From the NCBI RefSeq assembly GCF_000430745.1, contig NZ_KE387234.1, forward strand, positions 1 to 44,587: 44,587 nt of DNA, read 5' to 3'. This stretch comes from Fictibacillus gelatini DSM 15865. GTDB taxonomy: Bacteria; Bacillota; Bacilli; Bacillales; Fictibacillaceae. Positions 17,389 to 27,538 of the stretch are shown piece by piece (position 1 is the first letter of the stretch; each line of letters starts with the position of its first letter). The position numbers and the translations under genes are program-made. The notes beneath the pieces are model-generated. The model did no database searches, was not told the origin of the DNA, and was given only the letters and a program-made list of their open reading frames with translations.

Positions 17389-18762
17389 CTAAATACTAAT
17401 TAGGGGCAACTTACAGCAGGACTTAACTTCGTCCCAATTTATAAATATATGCTCAATATCTTCCTCAATAAGCTTAGAGCCAGTTTGTACCTCTATAAAC
17501 TCCAAGTCGGTAGTTGCCTTTATACCATGTTTAGATCCTGCAGTAATAAGAAGAACATCCCCGGGTTTTACCAAACGGATCTCATCATCTAAAGCGAATT
17601 CACCTTCCCCTTTAATAATTGTCCACACTTCACTTCGGGCATAATGCTTTTGGTAGCTTAAGTTATTTCCTGCCTTAACAAAAATTTTCTTTGTTAAAAC
17701 TTCATTTTCTTCTTCTTTGGTATAATCAAGTACTTTATACCAACCCCAACGATGCTCCTCATACATTGGGCGTTGTTTAAAATCTTTTAGTACCTCTTTT
17801 ATTCTTGGACTGGCTTCCTTATCAGTTACTAAAATTCCGTCAGGACTTGCTGCAATAACAGCATTTTTTATACCTAATACGATAATTGGAATTTCTAACT
17901 CATTTACTAAATGAGTATTAGTAGAATCATCGCTTATAATACCTCTTCCAATTTGATTTGTAGCCATTTCTTCAGTTAGCGTATTCCAAGTGCCAATATC
18001 CTTCCAATCTTTATTGTATGGAAGTGCTACTATTTTATCAGCCTTTTCGACTACTGCATAATCAAAGCTAGTATTTTCCAGTTTATGGTAATTATTTAAT
18101 AATTCTTCATACTGAATAGGTAAACCCTTAATCTCCAATGGAGAAATAATATACTCGAGTTTAAAAGCAAACACTCCACAATTCCATAATGCATTTTGAT
18201 CCATTAATTCCCTAGCTTCAGATTCTGACGGTTTTTCTTTGAAATGACTAACCTGCATATACTCATATTCAGTTTCTTCTAATGGAACCATATAACCATA
18301 CTTTTCCGAAGGATGAGTAGGTTTTACTCCTATTAATCCAAGGTCAGCATTAGAGGTTTTTAATGTATTTTCCAGATTCATTATTTTTTTAAAAAAGCTA
18401 ATATCGACAAAAGGATCAACTGGAAGAACACCTATTACTTCTTTCAAGGAAATATTCTTTACAGAGTATAGATAAGTGGCTGCTAAAACAATAGCTGGAA
18501 ATGTATCCCGGCGTTCAGGTTCAATAATTAAAGGAATATCATTACCTATTTGACTTTGAATCATTTCTACTTGTGATTTACTTGTAGCTATCACAGTTGA
18601 TTCGTTTAACTGTAATTTTTTTAATTGCCTCCAGACTCTTTGAACCATCGATTCCAATTTACCGTTATTTTCCATAAATTTCAAAAACTGCTTTGATCTA
18701 GAATCATTTGATAATGGCCACAGACGTTTTCCGGAACCACCCGATAATAAGATTAAATTCAT
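17389..18762 (-). CDS. manC: Mannose-1-phosphate guanylyltransferase / mannose-6-phosphate isomerase
   Basis: 457 residues, the length of bifunctional ManC/AlgA-type enzymes. The N-terminal nucleotidyltransferase has LSGGSGKRLWPLSN and KQFLKF; VLPVDPFVD, EKPSESEA and WNCGVFAFK follow. The C-terminal cupin (about 350-450: GWYKVLDY, KHYARSEVWTIIKGEGEF, PGDVLLITAGSKHGI) is the type II isomerase domain. It makes GDP-mannose from mannose-1-phosphate and may supply mannose-6-phosphate. No GDP-mannose dehydratase is present in the window, so mannose itself is the likely residue. A phosphomannomutase is not in the cluster; PgcA could cover that step. Confidence 0.92.
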   Translation of the reverse strand: MNLILLSGGSGKRLWPLSNDSRSKQFLKFMENNGKLESMVQRVWRQLKKLQLNESTVIATSKSQVEMIQSQIGNDIPLIIEPERRDTFPAIVLAATYLYSVKNISLKEVIGVLPVDPFVDISFFKKIMNLENTLKTSNADLGLIGVKPTHPSEKYGYMVPLEETEYEYMQVSHFKEKPSESEARELMDQNALWNCGVFAFKLEYIISPLEIKGLPIQYEELLNNYHKLENTSFDYAVVEKADKIVALPYNKDWKDIGTWNTLTEEMATNQIGRGIISDDSTNTHLVNELEIPIIVLGIKNAVIAASPDGILVTDKEASPRIKEVLKDFKQRPMYEEHRWGWYKVLDYTKEEENEVLTKKIFVKAGNNLSYQKHYARSEVWTIIKGEGEFALDDEIRLVKPGDVLLITAGSKHGIKATTDLEFIEVQTGSKLIEEDIEHIFINWDEVKSCCKLPLISI

Positions 18763-18867
18763 TTCATATACTCCTATCTTAATTTAGTAAAGAATTTAAT
18801 ACTTTTGTAAAAAAGCTAATTGGGATAAAGCTCTTCTTAATAAACCCGGTTCTGGCTTATTTTAAAG

Positions 18868-20010
18868 CTACGTACCTTTTTGATCCTTCATTAAATACTC
18901 AAAGCAATTCTTGACATTCTTAACCCAATTTAATCTCTCTAAATAAAACAGTCGTGCACCTCCACTTAGTTTTTGGTAAAAGGTGGCATCACGAACTTTT
19001 ACTAGCGCATTTTTTATCTCTTCGTTAGTTGAACATACTATGCCTGAATGCTCTTGATCTACAAATTCAACCAATCCAGGGACATTTGAAGTAATAACTG
19101 GTTTGCCAAAATAATAGGCAATAGGAATTACCCCGCTTTGAGAGGCTTCGATATAGGGCAAAACTACAACCAACGAGTACTTAAACAAGTACAACATTTC
19201 ACTATCTGATATAAATCTATTAATTAAAACGATATTTTTATTACTTTGAATAAGCTTAATTTCTTCTAATTCCAATTCGCCTCCCCCTGCTATTACAAGC
19301 AAAGGAGTTTCTCCTGTTGATATCGAATTATAAGCTTTAAGTAAATTCTTAACCCCCTTATATTTGCTAATACGGCCGAAAAATAGGTAATAGCCTTCCT
19401 TTATTTTTTCTCCAAATTCAATAGGTTTAGCTATTTCGACTTTCGGCACATGAGGGCCAAGAGGCATCCAAGTAGCCTTTTTTAAATAAGTAGGGTAATA
19501 GCTTTGAAAAAGTCTATAACTGTTTTCAGATAATAAAACGATTTGATCTACCAGCTTTATTGCCTTTTTAAACATTCTCTTTTTAAGAAGCTGTTTTAAA
19601 AACTCATTTATCTCAAACCTTGCAGGGTGTGGCGTGACATCGTGAACATACATCGAAGTTGCAATTTTTTTACCAAGCGACAATAATACCTGAGTGGAAA
19701 TAATGGTATCATCACAAAAAACCACTAAGTTCGGATTTAATTTTTCAATTTCTGTTGCAATTTTTTCACAAGATTTGCTTCGAATAATTTTTTTTTCTTT
19801 TTTAAACTTTTTAATCAAATCGGATGGATGATCTTGGTTTTTCACATTGGCATTGGAGGGCACAAAAAGGATCGGTGTATATCCGAGCATTAAGAAAACT
19901 TCATGTAATTGCATTGAAAACTGCAATATTCCTCCTTGAAAGTTTGCTGTAAAAAGAACAACTTTCTTTGCATTTGATTTTAATTCTTTGTAATATTTAT
20001 TATTCTCCAC
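18868..20010 (-). CDS. Glycosyltransferase family 4
   Basis: 380 residues, GT-B fold. The N-terminal domain opens VVLFTANFQGGILQFSMQLH (acceptor side), the C-terminal donor domain has YYLFFGRISKYKGVKNLLKA, then PLLVIAGGGELE and the nucleotide-sugar motif LPYIEASQSGVIPIAYYFGK, where E...Q/S replaces the classic E-x7-E. VITSNVPGLVEFV closes it. It likely adds one sugar of the repeat unit on the cytoplasmic side. The donor sugar cannot be read from the sequence. It is spaced 105 bases from manC and 41 from wzy. Confidence 0.85.
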   Translation of the reverse strand: MENNKYYKELKSNAKKVVLFTANFQGGILQFSMQLHEVFLMLGYTPILFVPSNANVKNQDHPSDLIKKFKKEKKIIRSKSCEKIATEIEKLNPNLVVFCDDTIISTQVLLSLGKKIATSMYVHDVTPHPARFEINEFLKQLLKKRMFKKAIKLVDQIVLLSENSYRLFQSYYPTYLKKATWMPLGPHVPKVEIAKPIEFGEKIKEGYYLFFGRISKYKGVKNLLKAYNSISTGETPLLVIAGGGELELEEIKLIQSNKNIVLINRFISDSEMLYLFKYSLVVVLPYIEASQSGVIPIAYYFGKPVITSNVPGLVEFVDQEHSGIVCSTNEEIKNALVKVRDATFYQKLSGGARLFYLERLNWVKNVKNCFEYLMKDQKGT

Positions 20011-20051
20011 TTTTATTCCCCCTTACCAATTTCCTATTCAAAAAAAAACAT

Positions 20052-21431
20052 TTATTTGTTTATTGCTTTCACTCTAGTTTTTAATTTATATAAAAGAAAC
20101 ATATACACCCAGAAAACACCCCATAAGGATTGGTATTTAGTCACATTTAAAAAGAACGATAGATAGAGCATTGCAATTATAAGGCTATTTATGATCAAAT
20201 TATATCTATAAGTTTGCTGTCCATTATTATGAACAAATCTAAGTGTAATGAGTAAATAAATAATTGGAATAACCCCTAAGATGCCAATTGCATAAAGCAA
20301 TTCTAATATCCCATTATCAAAAGTATTATTGCCACCAACCATACCAGCCAAAGCGGAATAAGTATTTCCAAGTCCTATCCCCACAAAAATATTTAGACCT
20401 ATAACATTTAAAAATACACTATATGCTAATTGTCTATCAGCTAATGATCCATCTGATCCAGCATTTGAAATCCGTTCCAGCAAAAGGCTTAAATCGACTT
20501 TATAAAGGATTATTACGACAGCAGCAGCAGAAAAAATTAAGATAGTTATTTTTTGCCTTATTTTACTTTTGATAATAATATAAATAAAATAAATAACCAA
20601 AGCCAAACATGCACTACGTGAACCCGATAGTATTATTCCCACAGATATTGAGGAAATAAATATAACAAGCCAAAATGTATTTAAACATTTTTGCCTGAAA
20701 TATTCTATTATTGGTATAGATAAAATTAAATATGAAGAAAATACTAACGGATTACCCAATGTGGACTTGGCTCTCCATGAACTATTAATGGATAAGACAT
20801 AATCATACCATTGGGAATAATATTGACGGCCATAAAAATTATAAATGTTGACTTTACCAATTACTTCAATTACTGCAATAAAGGACACGGACATAGAAAC
20901 ACAAATACAGAACAGGAGAATTTTATCAATTTCCTTCCTATTTAAATTTTTTAATAAAATTAAACCGCCTATCCCCATAATTTGAACAATAAATTTAATC
21001 GTATTTGAGATCATTTCTTTACTTAAACCATTAAATAATACTGTGATTAGGATAGCAATAATTAGTAGTATAAATGAATAGGTGATTTTAAAGTTTGATT
21101 TACTTATCTTGAAATTTTTTTTAACAAAAATGTTATTTATACATTCAATAATTAGAAAAGCAAAGGTTAACAGAACATAAAATGGAAAATTCCCAAAAGG
21201 TGATGGAACAAACATATAATTTATATAATCAGAAGGGATCAGTGCATAACATAATATGATTGTTCCAATCGAATAGTCTATGTTCAATAAAAATAAACTA
21301 CAAAAGCAAATTGATATAATTAATAAGTTAATATTGGTTAATTGGAAATAGAAAATAACAAAAATCCATATAACTAGAATCGCAGCCCTATTTATCAGTC
21401 CGTGATTCTTCAATTGCTTTTCTAGTTGCAT
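20052..21431 (-). CDS. wzy: O-antigen-ligase-type polysaccharide polymerase (Wzy)
   Basis: A very hydrophobic protein with about 10-12 membrane helices. A large extracellular loop (GRQYYSQWYDYVLSINSSWR, then AKSTLGNPLVFSS) precedes SGSRSACLALVIYFIY, the Wzy_C pattern of O-antigen ligases/polymerases. It joins repeat units on the outer face of the membrane. The start is unclear: the frame is open to 21521 but that would overlap the WbsX-like gene by 134 bases. The ATG at 21431 is chosen (44-base overlap); no candidate has a good ribosome site, and a TTG nearer the upstream stop is possible, so translation may depend on coupling. Confidence 0.8.
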   Translation of the reverse strand: MQLEKQLKNHGLINRAAILVIWIFVIFYFQLTNINLLIISICFCSLFLLNIDYSIGTIILCYALIPSDYINYMFVPSPFGNFPFYVLLTFAFLIIECINNIFVKKNFKISKSNFKITYSFILLIIAILITVLFNGLSKEMISNTIKFIVQIMGIGGLILLKNLNRKEIDKILLFCICVSMSVSFIAVIEVIGKVNIYNFYGRQYYSQWYDYVLSINSSWRAKSTLGNPLVFSSYLILSIPIIEYFRQKCLNTFWLVIFISSISVGIILSGSRSACLALVIYFIYIIIKSKIRQKITILIFSAAAVVIILYKVDLSLLLERISNAGSDGSLADRQLAYSVFLNVIGLNIFVGIGLGNTYSALAGMVGGNNTFDNGILELLYAIGILGVIPIIYLLITLRFVHNNGQQTYRYNLIINSLIIAMLYLSFFLNVTKYQSLWGVFWVYMFLLYKLKTRVKAINK

Positions 21432-22704
21432 TAAGCATTGCGTATCCATAGTTTCTATCCGGTTCAAGATAAGCACCTTCTCCCCACTCATTCCAAGCAT
21501 TAATAAAAATAAGTTTTGCATCTAAATTCTTATTCTTCTTTGTGATTAATATTAAGTCTTTAAGCCATTTTTTATATAACTCTGGGGTTGCATTATAAAA
21601 AATCTGGCCCTTATTATTTTTCCTAGCTGTATTATCCCAAAGAGTCATGGCCGACCTATACAAGACAGGAGCATGATATTGATTATAGATTTTGCTTTCC
21701 ACGATTTCCTTATAATCATATACACGTCCTTCAAAGTTTTTATTAATAAAATCTATTTGATTATTAATAACATTTAAAAGATTAAAGAATGTTTTAGGAT
21801 GAAACTCTGATGATCCGTCATAACCGTATTTTCTATAATCATTGTTGGCCCCTACTTCATGAACAGCGATCAAGTATAAATCAACAAATCCGTTTACTTT
21901 GGCTACTTGCCTCCAATATAAAAGGGTACTTTTAGTATTAGGGACATCTGTTGGTTGATATACCATTAGTACTGGCTTATCGTTTATTCGATAATACCGT
22001 TTATCTTTCATATCATTAATGATGGCATGTATATAGTTTCGATAGGACTCTTCATCTTCCGGCATTTTTAGCAAGACTTCATCGCTCGTCCCTTCGAAGC
22101 GTTTGTACCAACTATGGTTTGCCCAGCAATAAAAAAATGGAATATCCAGATCATGATTGGACAGAAACATCTCTAAAGGCTTCTCTAAGATTCTCCTTCC
22201 ATTAAACCAATAGTGATAAAAACAGAAGCCTTTTACACCATATTTTTTAGCCAATTCAATTTGTCTTTCAAACACTTCCTTTATTCGTAAGTCATAATAT
22301 CCCAGTTCGCCAGGCAACCTCGGCTGATTATGTCCTAAAAATTGAGGAATCCCCCTGTTCACATTATTCCATTCTGTTGTTCCTTTCCCCCACCATTCAT
22401 CATTTTCCCTTGTTGGATGATATTGGGTTAAATAAAATGCAAAAATATCTGGATCCTCATTTTCACGAGTATAAAAATCGTCAGACTCTGGAACATAGCT
22501 GTCTGTTCTATTCCCAATGGCCGGTATACTCAACACTTGTTTTACATACTTATTTAATAAAGAATCATCATCAGCAGCTACTGATATTTCTTCTGAAATA
22601 CTCCTCTTATATCCAATGATTTTACGTCTTAACTGTAAAATTTTTCGTTTTGCCTTAATTGAAAGAGGCAACTTCCAAAATAACCTAATATATTTTTCCT
22701 TCAA
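21388..22704 (-). CDS. WbsX-like glycoside-hydrolase-fold protein (GH99-like)
   Basis: 438 residues. After a basic N-terminus the conserved domain begins with DIFAFYLTQYHPTRENDEWW, then GKGTTEWNNV, QPRLPGELGYYDLR, YGVKGFCFYHYWFNGRRILE, PFFYCWANHSW and ends INAWNEWGEGAYLEPD. These are the hallmarks of the WbsX family found in O-antigen and capsule clusters, related to GH99 endo-acting enzymes. Its role is not settled; a glycosyltransferase or a glycan-trimming activity have both been suggested for the family. No signal peptide. It follows wzx by 17 bases and overlaps wzy. Confidence 0.85.
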   Translation of the reverse strand: MKEKYIRLFWKLPLSIKAKRKILQLRRKIIGYKRSISEEISVAADDDSLLNKYVKQVLSIPAIGNRTDSYVPESDDFYTRENEDPDIFAFYLTQYHPTRENDEWWGKGTTEWNNVNRGIPQFLGHNQPRLPGELGYYDLRIKEVFERQIELAKKYGVKGFCFYHYWFNGRRILEKPLEMFLSNHDLDIPFFYCWANHSWYKRFEGTSDEVLLKMPEDEESYRNYIHAIINDMKDKRYYRINDKPVLMVYQPTDVPNTKSTLLYWRQVAKVNGFVDLYLIAVHEVGANNDYRKYGYDGSSEFHPKTFFNLLNVINNQIDFINKNFEGRVYDYKEIVESKIYNQYHAPVLYRSAMTLWDNTARKNNKGQIFYNATPELYKKWLKDLILITKKNKNLDAKLIFINAWNEWGEGAYLEPDRNYGYAMLNATRKAIEESRTDK

Positions 22705-22721
22705 AATTGAAAACCTCCTAT

Positions 22722-24158
22722 CTAATTGTTTAATGTTATTTTTTTCTTAACAGGTAATTTAGTTCTAATTATTGATAAAAGCCATAAAAAGTCTGTTCTA
22801 AAAAATACACTAATGACAATGAAATATACTAAATTATAGAGTGGTATTCGTATAAAAATAGTTTGTTTCATGTTAGCTATGACTAGAAAGGAGCATGACA
22901 GTACTAGTAATCCTATGTTTTTTTTAAAAAAATTGGTTCCTAATATTTTATGAAATAATAGATCATTTACAAACACCCAAGTAACTGCAGCTAAATAAAC
23001 ACTTATTCCTACAGAAAATAAACTCTTATCTAATTTAGTTGCTGCTACAATATAAATAATATTAATAAGCAACCCTATTAGACTGGAAACAATAAAAGTC
23101 TGTTTCTTTTCAAGCCTTTTAAAGTAATTATTTGAAACAATGTAAATTTGTGCGGTATACATTTGTGTAGTAAATAAAAAAGCAGATAATTCAATGGATA
23201 AAGCAAATTTTTTTAAAAATAAATTAATAATTAATTCTGCCGCAAAATATACATTAATAAAAAAGCCTGCCGAAATAATGATTAAGTTACTAAATCTGGA
23301 GTAATTATCTTTTAGCTGATATTTTTCTTCAACGCGAGAAAGATATGGAAATAAAAACATTGCTAGAGAATTAATAAATAATCCTATGATACTCATAATA
23401 TTGCTTGCAAAAGCGTATATAGAAAAATCCGTTGTGGAAAATACATTGTTTACATAAATACTCCCAACTCTCATGGTTGAAATCACAATAAAATTTGCCA
23501 GTAAAATCATAAACCCAATACTAAAAAACCGTTTAATTTCTTTTAAATCGAACTCAGCTTTTTGTTCGAACACTATTTCTTTATTGTTTATAGCAAAATT
23601 TATAATGATAAAGGAATCTATTAATAACTGCGAAATCATAAATAGTAAGGCATATTTAAAGCCTATAAGAAGAATTAAACCTATTGATATCCAGAAAATC
23701 AATCTAGATATCATTGTGTTTTTGGCATAAATTCCGAATCTTTGTGTTATTTGGCATATATAACTAAAATAGGTAATAATATTTTGGGTTAAAACACTAA
23801 TAGACAACATAATGATGATGATCTTTGTCATTCCATCGAAGAAAAATATTCCTATAAAAATACCAATACACGTAATAATTAATTCTAAAATTACAGTAAA
23901 ATATAGATAACCTTTAAATTTTCCTTTATTTAAGGCTACATAATCATATTTTCCATTTTTAACATAAAGACCATCCAAAAATCCAAAATGAAAGAATCCT
24001 ACATACGCCGTATAGAGAACGAAAGTTTGCCAATAACTATATTCTTTTAAGCCCAGTATACCAGGTACAACAAAACCACTTATTAAGCTTGAAGCAAATG
24101 TAATTAAATTAGCAAATATTAGGCTCACCAAGCCTTTTGATAAAGGACTATTCTTCAA
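22722..24158 (-). CDS. wzx: Oligosaccharide flippase (Wzx)
   Basis: 478 residues with about 12-14 predicted membrane helices across the whole length, starting KGLVSLIFANLITFASSLIS and GFVVPGILGLKEYSYWQTFV, the usual opening of the polysaccharide-transport branch of the MATE/MOP superfamily. It should move the lipid-linked repeat unit across the membrane before Wzy polymerises it. AT content is very high, as is normal for wzx and wzy. 77 bases separate it from the GT4 gene upstream. Confidence 0.88.
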   Translation of the reverse strand: MKNSPLSKGLVSLIFANLITFASSLISGFVVPGILGLKEYSYWQTFVLYTAYVGFFHFGFLDGLYVKNGKYDYVALNKGKFKGYLYFTVILELIITCIGIFIGIFFFDGMTKIIIIMLSISVLTQNIITYFSYICQITQRFGIYAKNTMISRLIFWISIGLILLIGFKYALLFMISQLLIDSFIIINFAINNKEIVFEQKAEFDLKEIKRFFSIGFMILLANFIVISTMRVGSIYVNNVFSTTDFSIYAFASNIMSIIGLFINSLAMFLFPYLSRVEEKYQLKDNYSRFSNLIIISAGFFINVYFAAELIINLFLKKFALSIELSAFLFTTQMYTAQIYIVSNNYFKRLEKKQTFIVSSLIGLLINIIYIVAATKLDKSLFSVGISVYLAAVTWVFVNDLLFHKILGTNFFKKNIGLLVLSCSFLVIANMKQTIFIRIPLYNLVYFIVISVFFRTDFLWLLSIIRTKLPVKKKITLNN

Positions 24159-24235
24159 ATGTTAACACCCTCAAAAGTTTATCATGTGAAATTTTAGCAC
24201 TTAATGAAACATATTTTATTAGAAATTCAATGAAT

Positions 24236-25372
24236 TTATTGTATGCGTCCATTGAATTTCCATTTTCTATTTTCTAAATAAAATTTTTGGAGCCATTTAC
24301 TTGTATGTTTGATATCATAGCCTGCCTTTACTATTTCAGAATAAATATTTCCTCTATCATATCCTTCGGAATGGCTCAGTACTATTTTTGCCCAATGTTC
24401 AGGCGGTTCTCTAAGTGAAATACTTGTTACTAAATCAGATACTTTCACTTCAGGCGTTATTTGTTTTGATATAATACAAGGTAAACCAGCAGCCTGCGCT
24501 TCAATAACTGAAACAGGAAGACCTTCAAAGAGAGAAGGAAATACAAAAACGTCCATAGCCTGCAGTAATTCAGGTATATCACTACGTACTCCTGCAAAAA
24601 TAACACTGTCAATTAACCCCAAATCCTGCACCTTTTTCTCAATCACTTGCCGGTTACTTCCATCCCCGACCAGCATTAATACGGTATTTTTATTTTTATC
24701 ATGAATCATTTTAAAAATTTCAACCAAGAATTCATGGTTTTTCGCGGCATGAAAGCGGCCAATATGGCCTATTACAAACTTACCTTCTATTTGAAACTCT
24801 TTCCTTTTCTTTATCCTAATTGTTTCATTAAAAATAAATTTTTTTGTATCAATTGCATTATTAAGTATATAAAAATTTTCGCTCCTGCAACCTTTTTTAC
24901 CAAACAACCATATCCCTGCAGCTTCTGAACAAGAAAAGCGATAATTTGCAATATATCTAATAGGATATTGTAATGTATTCTTTATAATCGATAAAAGTCC
25001 AGTTCCTGAAGATGTACTATGGCTATGAGCAATTGTAATTAGCCCATTTTTTTTTGCTATTTTAAGATATATTGCTGCTGTACTTCTCATATGACCATGA
25101 ATAATCTTATATTCAGGATGTTTTTTAAAGAAATTTTTCCACACCTTTTTATATATAAAATGATTTTTACCAGTGTAGCGAGGAATACTATAAACTTTAC
25201 CACCCAAGCTAAATATTTCATCGTTATAATCACATTTTTCATTGGTATGAATTATAAAATCAAACTGGATTTTAGATCGATCAATATTTCGATATAAATT
25301 CATAATCATTGTTTCGGCTCCACCACGATCTAATCTACCAAAAACATGTAATATTCTAATTGGCTTTTCCAT
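24236..25372 (-). CDS. Glycosyltransferase family 4 (EpsF-like)
   Basis: 378 residues, GT-B fold. The N-terminus IRILHVFGRLDRGGAETMIM with the GGAE loop, the centre IHGHMRSTAAIYLKIAKKNG and IAHSHS, and the donor half GHIGRFHAAKNHEFLVEIF, PSLFEGLPVSVIEAQAAGLP (E-x7-E: E in FEGLP and E in VIEAQ) closely follow the EpsF/CapM-like retaining transferases of Bacillus. It adds a sugar to the lipid-linked chain. The donor is not determined. A gap of 363 bases precedes it in the operon. Confidence 0.88.
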   Translation of the reverse strand: MEKPIRILHVFGRLDRGGAETMIMNLYRNIDRSKIQFDFIIHTNEKCDYNDEIFSLGGKVYSIPRYTGKNHFIYKKVWKNFFKKHPEYKIIHGHMRSTAAIYLKIAKKNGLITIAHSHSTSSGTGLLSIIKNTLQYPIRYIANYRFSCSEAAGIWLFGKKGCRSENFYILNNAIDTKKFIFNETIRIKKRKEFQIEGKFVIGHIGRFHAAKNHEFLVEIFKMIHDKNKNTVLMLVGDGSNRQVIEKKVQDLGLIDSVIFAGVRSDIPELLQAMDVFVFPSLFEGLPVSVIEAQAAGLPCIISKQITPEVKVSDLVTSISLREPPEHWAKIVLSHSEGYDRGNIYSEIVKAGYDIKHTSKWLQKFYLENRKWKFNGRIQ

Positions 25373-25735
25373 TTTATTTACCTCTTAGCAAAGTTGGAAT
25401 GTGTTAATTTGAAAAGTATCTTTAAAAATCCCATAAAAACCTGAACATCTAAGTGTAAAAACTACTAAATTTTTTTGTTTTATAATGTTTTTTCTAAAAT
25501 ATTAAAGTCTTCTTTATTCATTGTATTAGAATGATAATAAAAATCATACTTTCACTTCAAAATTTCTGAAGAATAAAGTAAACCTCACTCATTTTATAAA
25601 TTTCATTGGCAACAGTATCACTGATAATTCGTATATTTTCCTTCTAACTTTAAAGCTTCTTAGATCAAAAGTATGTGAAATGCAAAAAAGTTCTTAGATC
25701 CAATCCGTTTTAAAATGTTTTACAAAGAGCAACTA
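25373..25735. other. 363-bp AT-rich gap between two glycosyltransferase genes
   Basis: No gene seen. A 10-base direct repeat, TTCTTAGATC, occurs twice (near 25657 and 25691). The region may carry an internal promoter for the downstream genes, but no well-spaced hexamers stand out on the minus strand. Confidence 0.4.
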
Positions 25736-26833
25736 TTATTTTGTTTCAACTTCAAGTTTTTCTATTTCTTTTAAGTAGAAATCAACAACTTTCTGTCTAT
25801 CAAATTCTTTTTCTACTTTTCTTCTACCTGCTAATCCCATTTGTTTTTTTATTTCATATCTTAAACTTAGAAAATACTCTATTTTTTCAATTAAATCTTT
25901 ACTATTCCTTTGTTCAATTATAAAACCATTTATTTTGTCATCAATTATCTCTCGACAACCACTTCTATTAGTTGTTATGCTAGGCCTTCCAGATGCAGCA
26001 CTTTCAAGTAATACATTTGACATACCTTCAGGATAATAAGTAGGATGAATCGTACAATGCGAAAACTTTAAAAATTTTATAATATCACTTTGCATACCGT
26101 GATATTGAATAATTCCTTTTTCCTGTAGATTTTTCAATTTATCTTGATATTCACCTTCACAAAAACCTAAGATATGGAATTCTGTATTTCGATATTTTTT
26201 TTTTATATATTGAGCTGCTTCTAAATACTGATCAATCCCTTTCTCTTTCATGACACGTCCTATAAATAGAAAATGTATTACCTTCGTAGATGGATAATCT
26301 AATAATGAATAGTCTTCAAGGTTAACTCCAGAACCAGGCAATAATTTGTAATTGTTAATAGAGATTTTATTGTTTAAGAATTCTTTATTTTCCTGATTCT
26401 GGAAAAATACACACTTTGCTTTTTTTAAGGATATCTTGTACAAAAACAAAGTAATTTTTTGTAGAAATCCCCCATTTTCAACTGCGCTTCCTAACCCGGT
26501 GATATTGGAAATATATGGGGTTTTAGTAATTCTACAAGCTAAGCCACCATAAACATTAGGTTTTATCGTATACGTTAAAACTACATCAGGATTAGTTTCC
26601 TTAATGATTTTTTTATATCTTAAAAAGAGTTTCAAATCAGTTATTGGATTAGTTCCTCTCCTGCTAATTGGTGTATCAAGAAATTTGCACCCCATCTCTT
26701 GCAGCTTAGGTATAAAATCACCATAAGGGAGGGAGATATATACCTTATACTTATTAACTAACTCTTGAATAAGTTCTTTTCTAAATTTATATAAGCCAAT
26801 ATCATTATTAGCCAATATGAGAATCTTTTTCAT
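25736..26833 (-). CDS. Glycosyltransferase family 4
   Basis: 365 residues, GT-B fold. It opens KILILANNDIGLYKFRKELI, has DVVLTYTIKPNVYGGLACRI and NITGLGSAVENGG, and the donor half HFLFIGRVMKEKGIDQYLEA, then HPTYYPEGMSNVLLESAASG with the E-x7-E pattern (E in PEGM, E in LLESA). This pattern resembles PglA/EpsD/TuaC-like transferases, which often act directly after the phosphoglycosyl transferase on a bacillosamine-type sugar. That would suit this cluster, but the donor is inferred only. Its ATG lies inside the tail of the broken acetyltransferase upstream. Confidence 0.87.
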   Translation of the reverse strand: MKKILILANNDIGLYKFRKELIQELVNKYKVYISLPYGDFIPKLQEMGCKFLDTPISRRGTNPITDLKLFLRYKKIIKETNPDVVLTYTIKPNVYGGLACRITKTPYISNITGLGSAVENGGFLQKITLFLYKISLKKAKCVFFQNQENKEFLNNKISINNYKLLPGSGVNLEDYSLLDYPSTKVIHFLFIGRVMKEKGIDQYLEAAQYIKKKYRNTEFHILGFCEGEYQDKLKNLQEKGIIQYHGMQSDIIKFLKFSHCTIHPTYYPEGMSNVLLESAASGRPSITTNRSGCREIIDDKINGFIIEQRNSKDLIEKIEYFLSLRYEIKKQMGLAGRRKVEKEFDRQKVVDFYLKEIEKLEVETK

Positions 26834-27440
26834 TAAAATTTACTCTCCTAGCCGGAACACTTATATAAGTTCCCGTTTCAGTTAAATCATTTATAACTAC
26901 TGCACCTGCACTAATTTTGCATCCACTTACTAATTTTTATTGTGCTCCCAATACGAAACACGTTCCTTTACCAATAATCACCGTACCAGCTAGATGGCAC
27001 CCGGGAACACATGAACTTAATTTCCAATTAAGTTATCATGATCTATTGTAGCTCTAGTATTAACAACACAGCTTTTTCTAATATTTTGAACAACAGTTAA
27101 TTATTGCACCAGCCATTATTACTGCACTAGCTTTTAAATCGACTTGTTCCCCAATCACAGCATTTGGATGGATTAAAAGTAAGAATACTTGCTCCTTCAT
27201 CTTCGAGCCTTTCTCTCTAGTGGCATTATTCCCTATACCTACAAAAATATCATAATCTTCTATATGTGTTAGAATATTAGCAGTTGTTCTGATAACTTCA
27301 ATCCCTATTGAAAATTTAATGTTTTTATCATCATCAAGGAAAGCTTTGCTATCCCATTTATTCATTTTAATGCGACATCAGCTACCATTTTCCCATGCCC
27401 ACTAACATCGACTTGTTCAAAAATTCTCAAATGATACTTA
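26808..27440 (-). pseudogene. NeuD/EpsM/PglD-type sugar O/N-acetyltransferase, broken in several places
   Basis: Pieces in different frames assemble to a complete protein of this family: GHGKMVADVALK (N-terminal nucleotide-binding start, near 27400), then SKAFLDDDKNIKFSIGIEVI and YDIFVGIGNNATREKG, then IHPNAVIGEQVDLKASAVIM, then RKSCVVNTRATIDHDNLIGN, then a hexapeptide-repeat stretch HLAGTVIIGKGTCFVLGA and finally VPARRVNF. The pieces are separated by at least three frameshifts and three in-frame stops. The family uses acetyl-CoA to acetylate the 4-amino group of UDP-4-amino sugars. It lies exactly where EpsM would be expected, downstream of the EpsC/N/L-like genes. Confidence 0.85.
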
Positions 27441-27538
27441 CTTTCTCTTGAAATTATCAAAAAATAGTAGTATTTTGCTAAAACATGGTATCGTATAGGA
27501 TATAACCTGCCTTCGTATTTCATATGATTTTAATTTTT

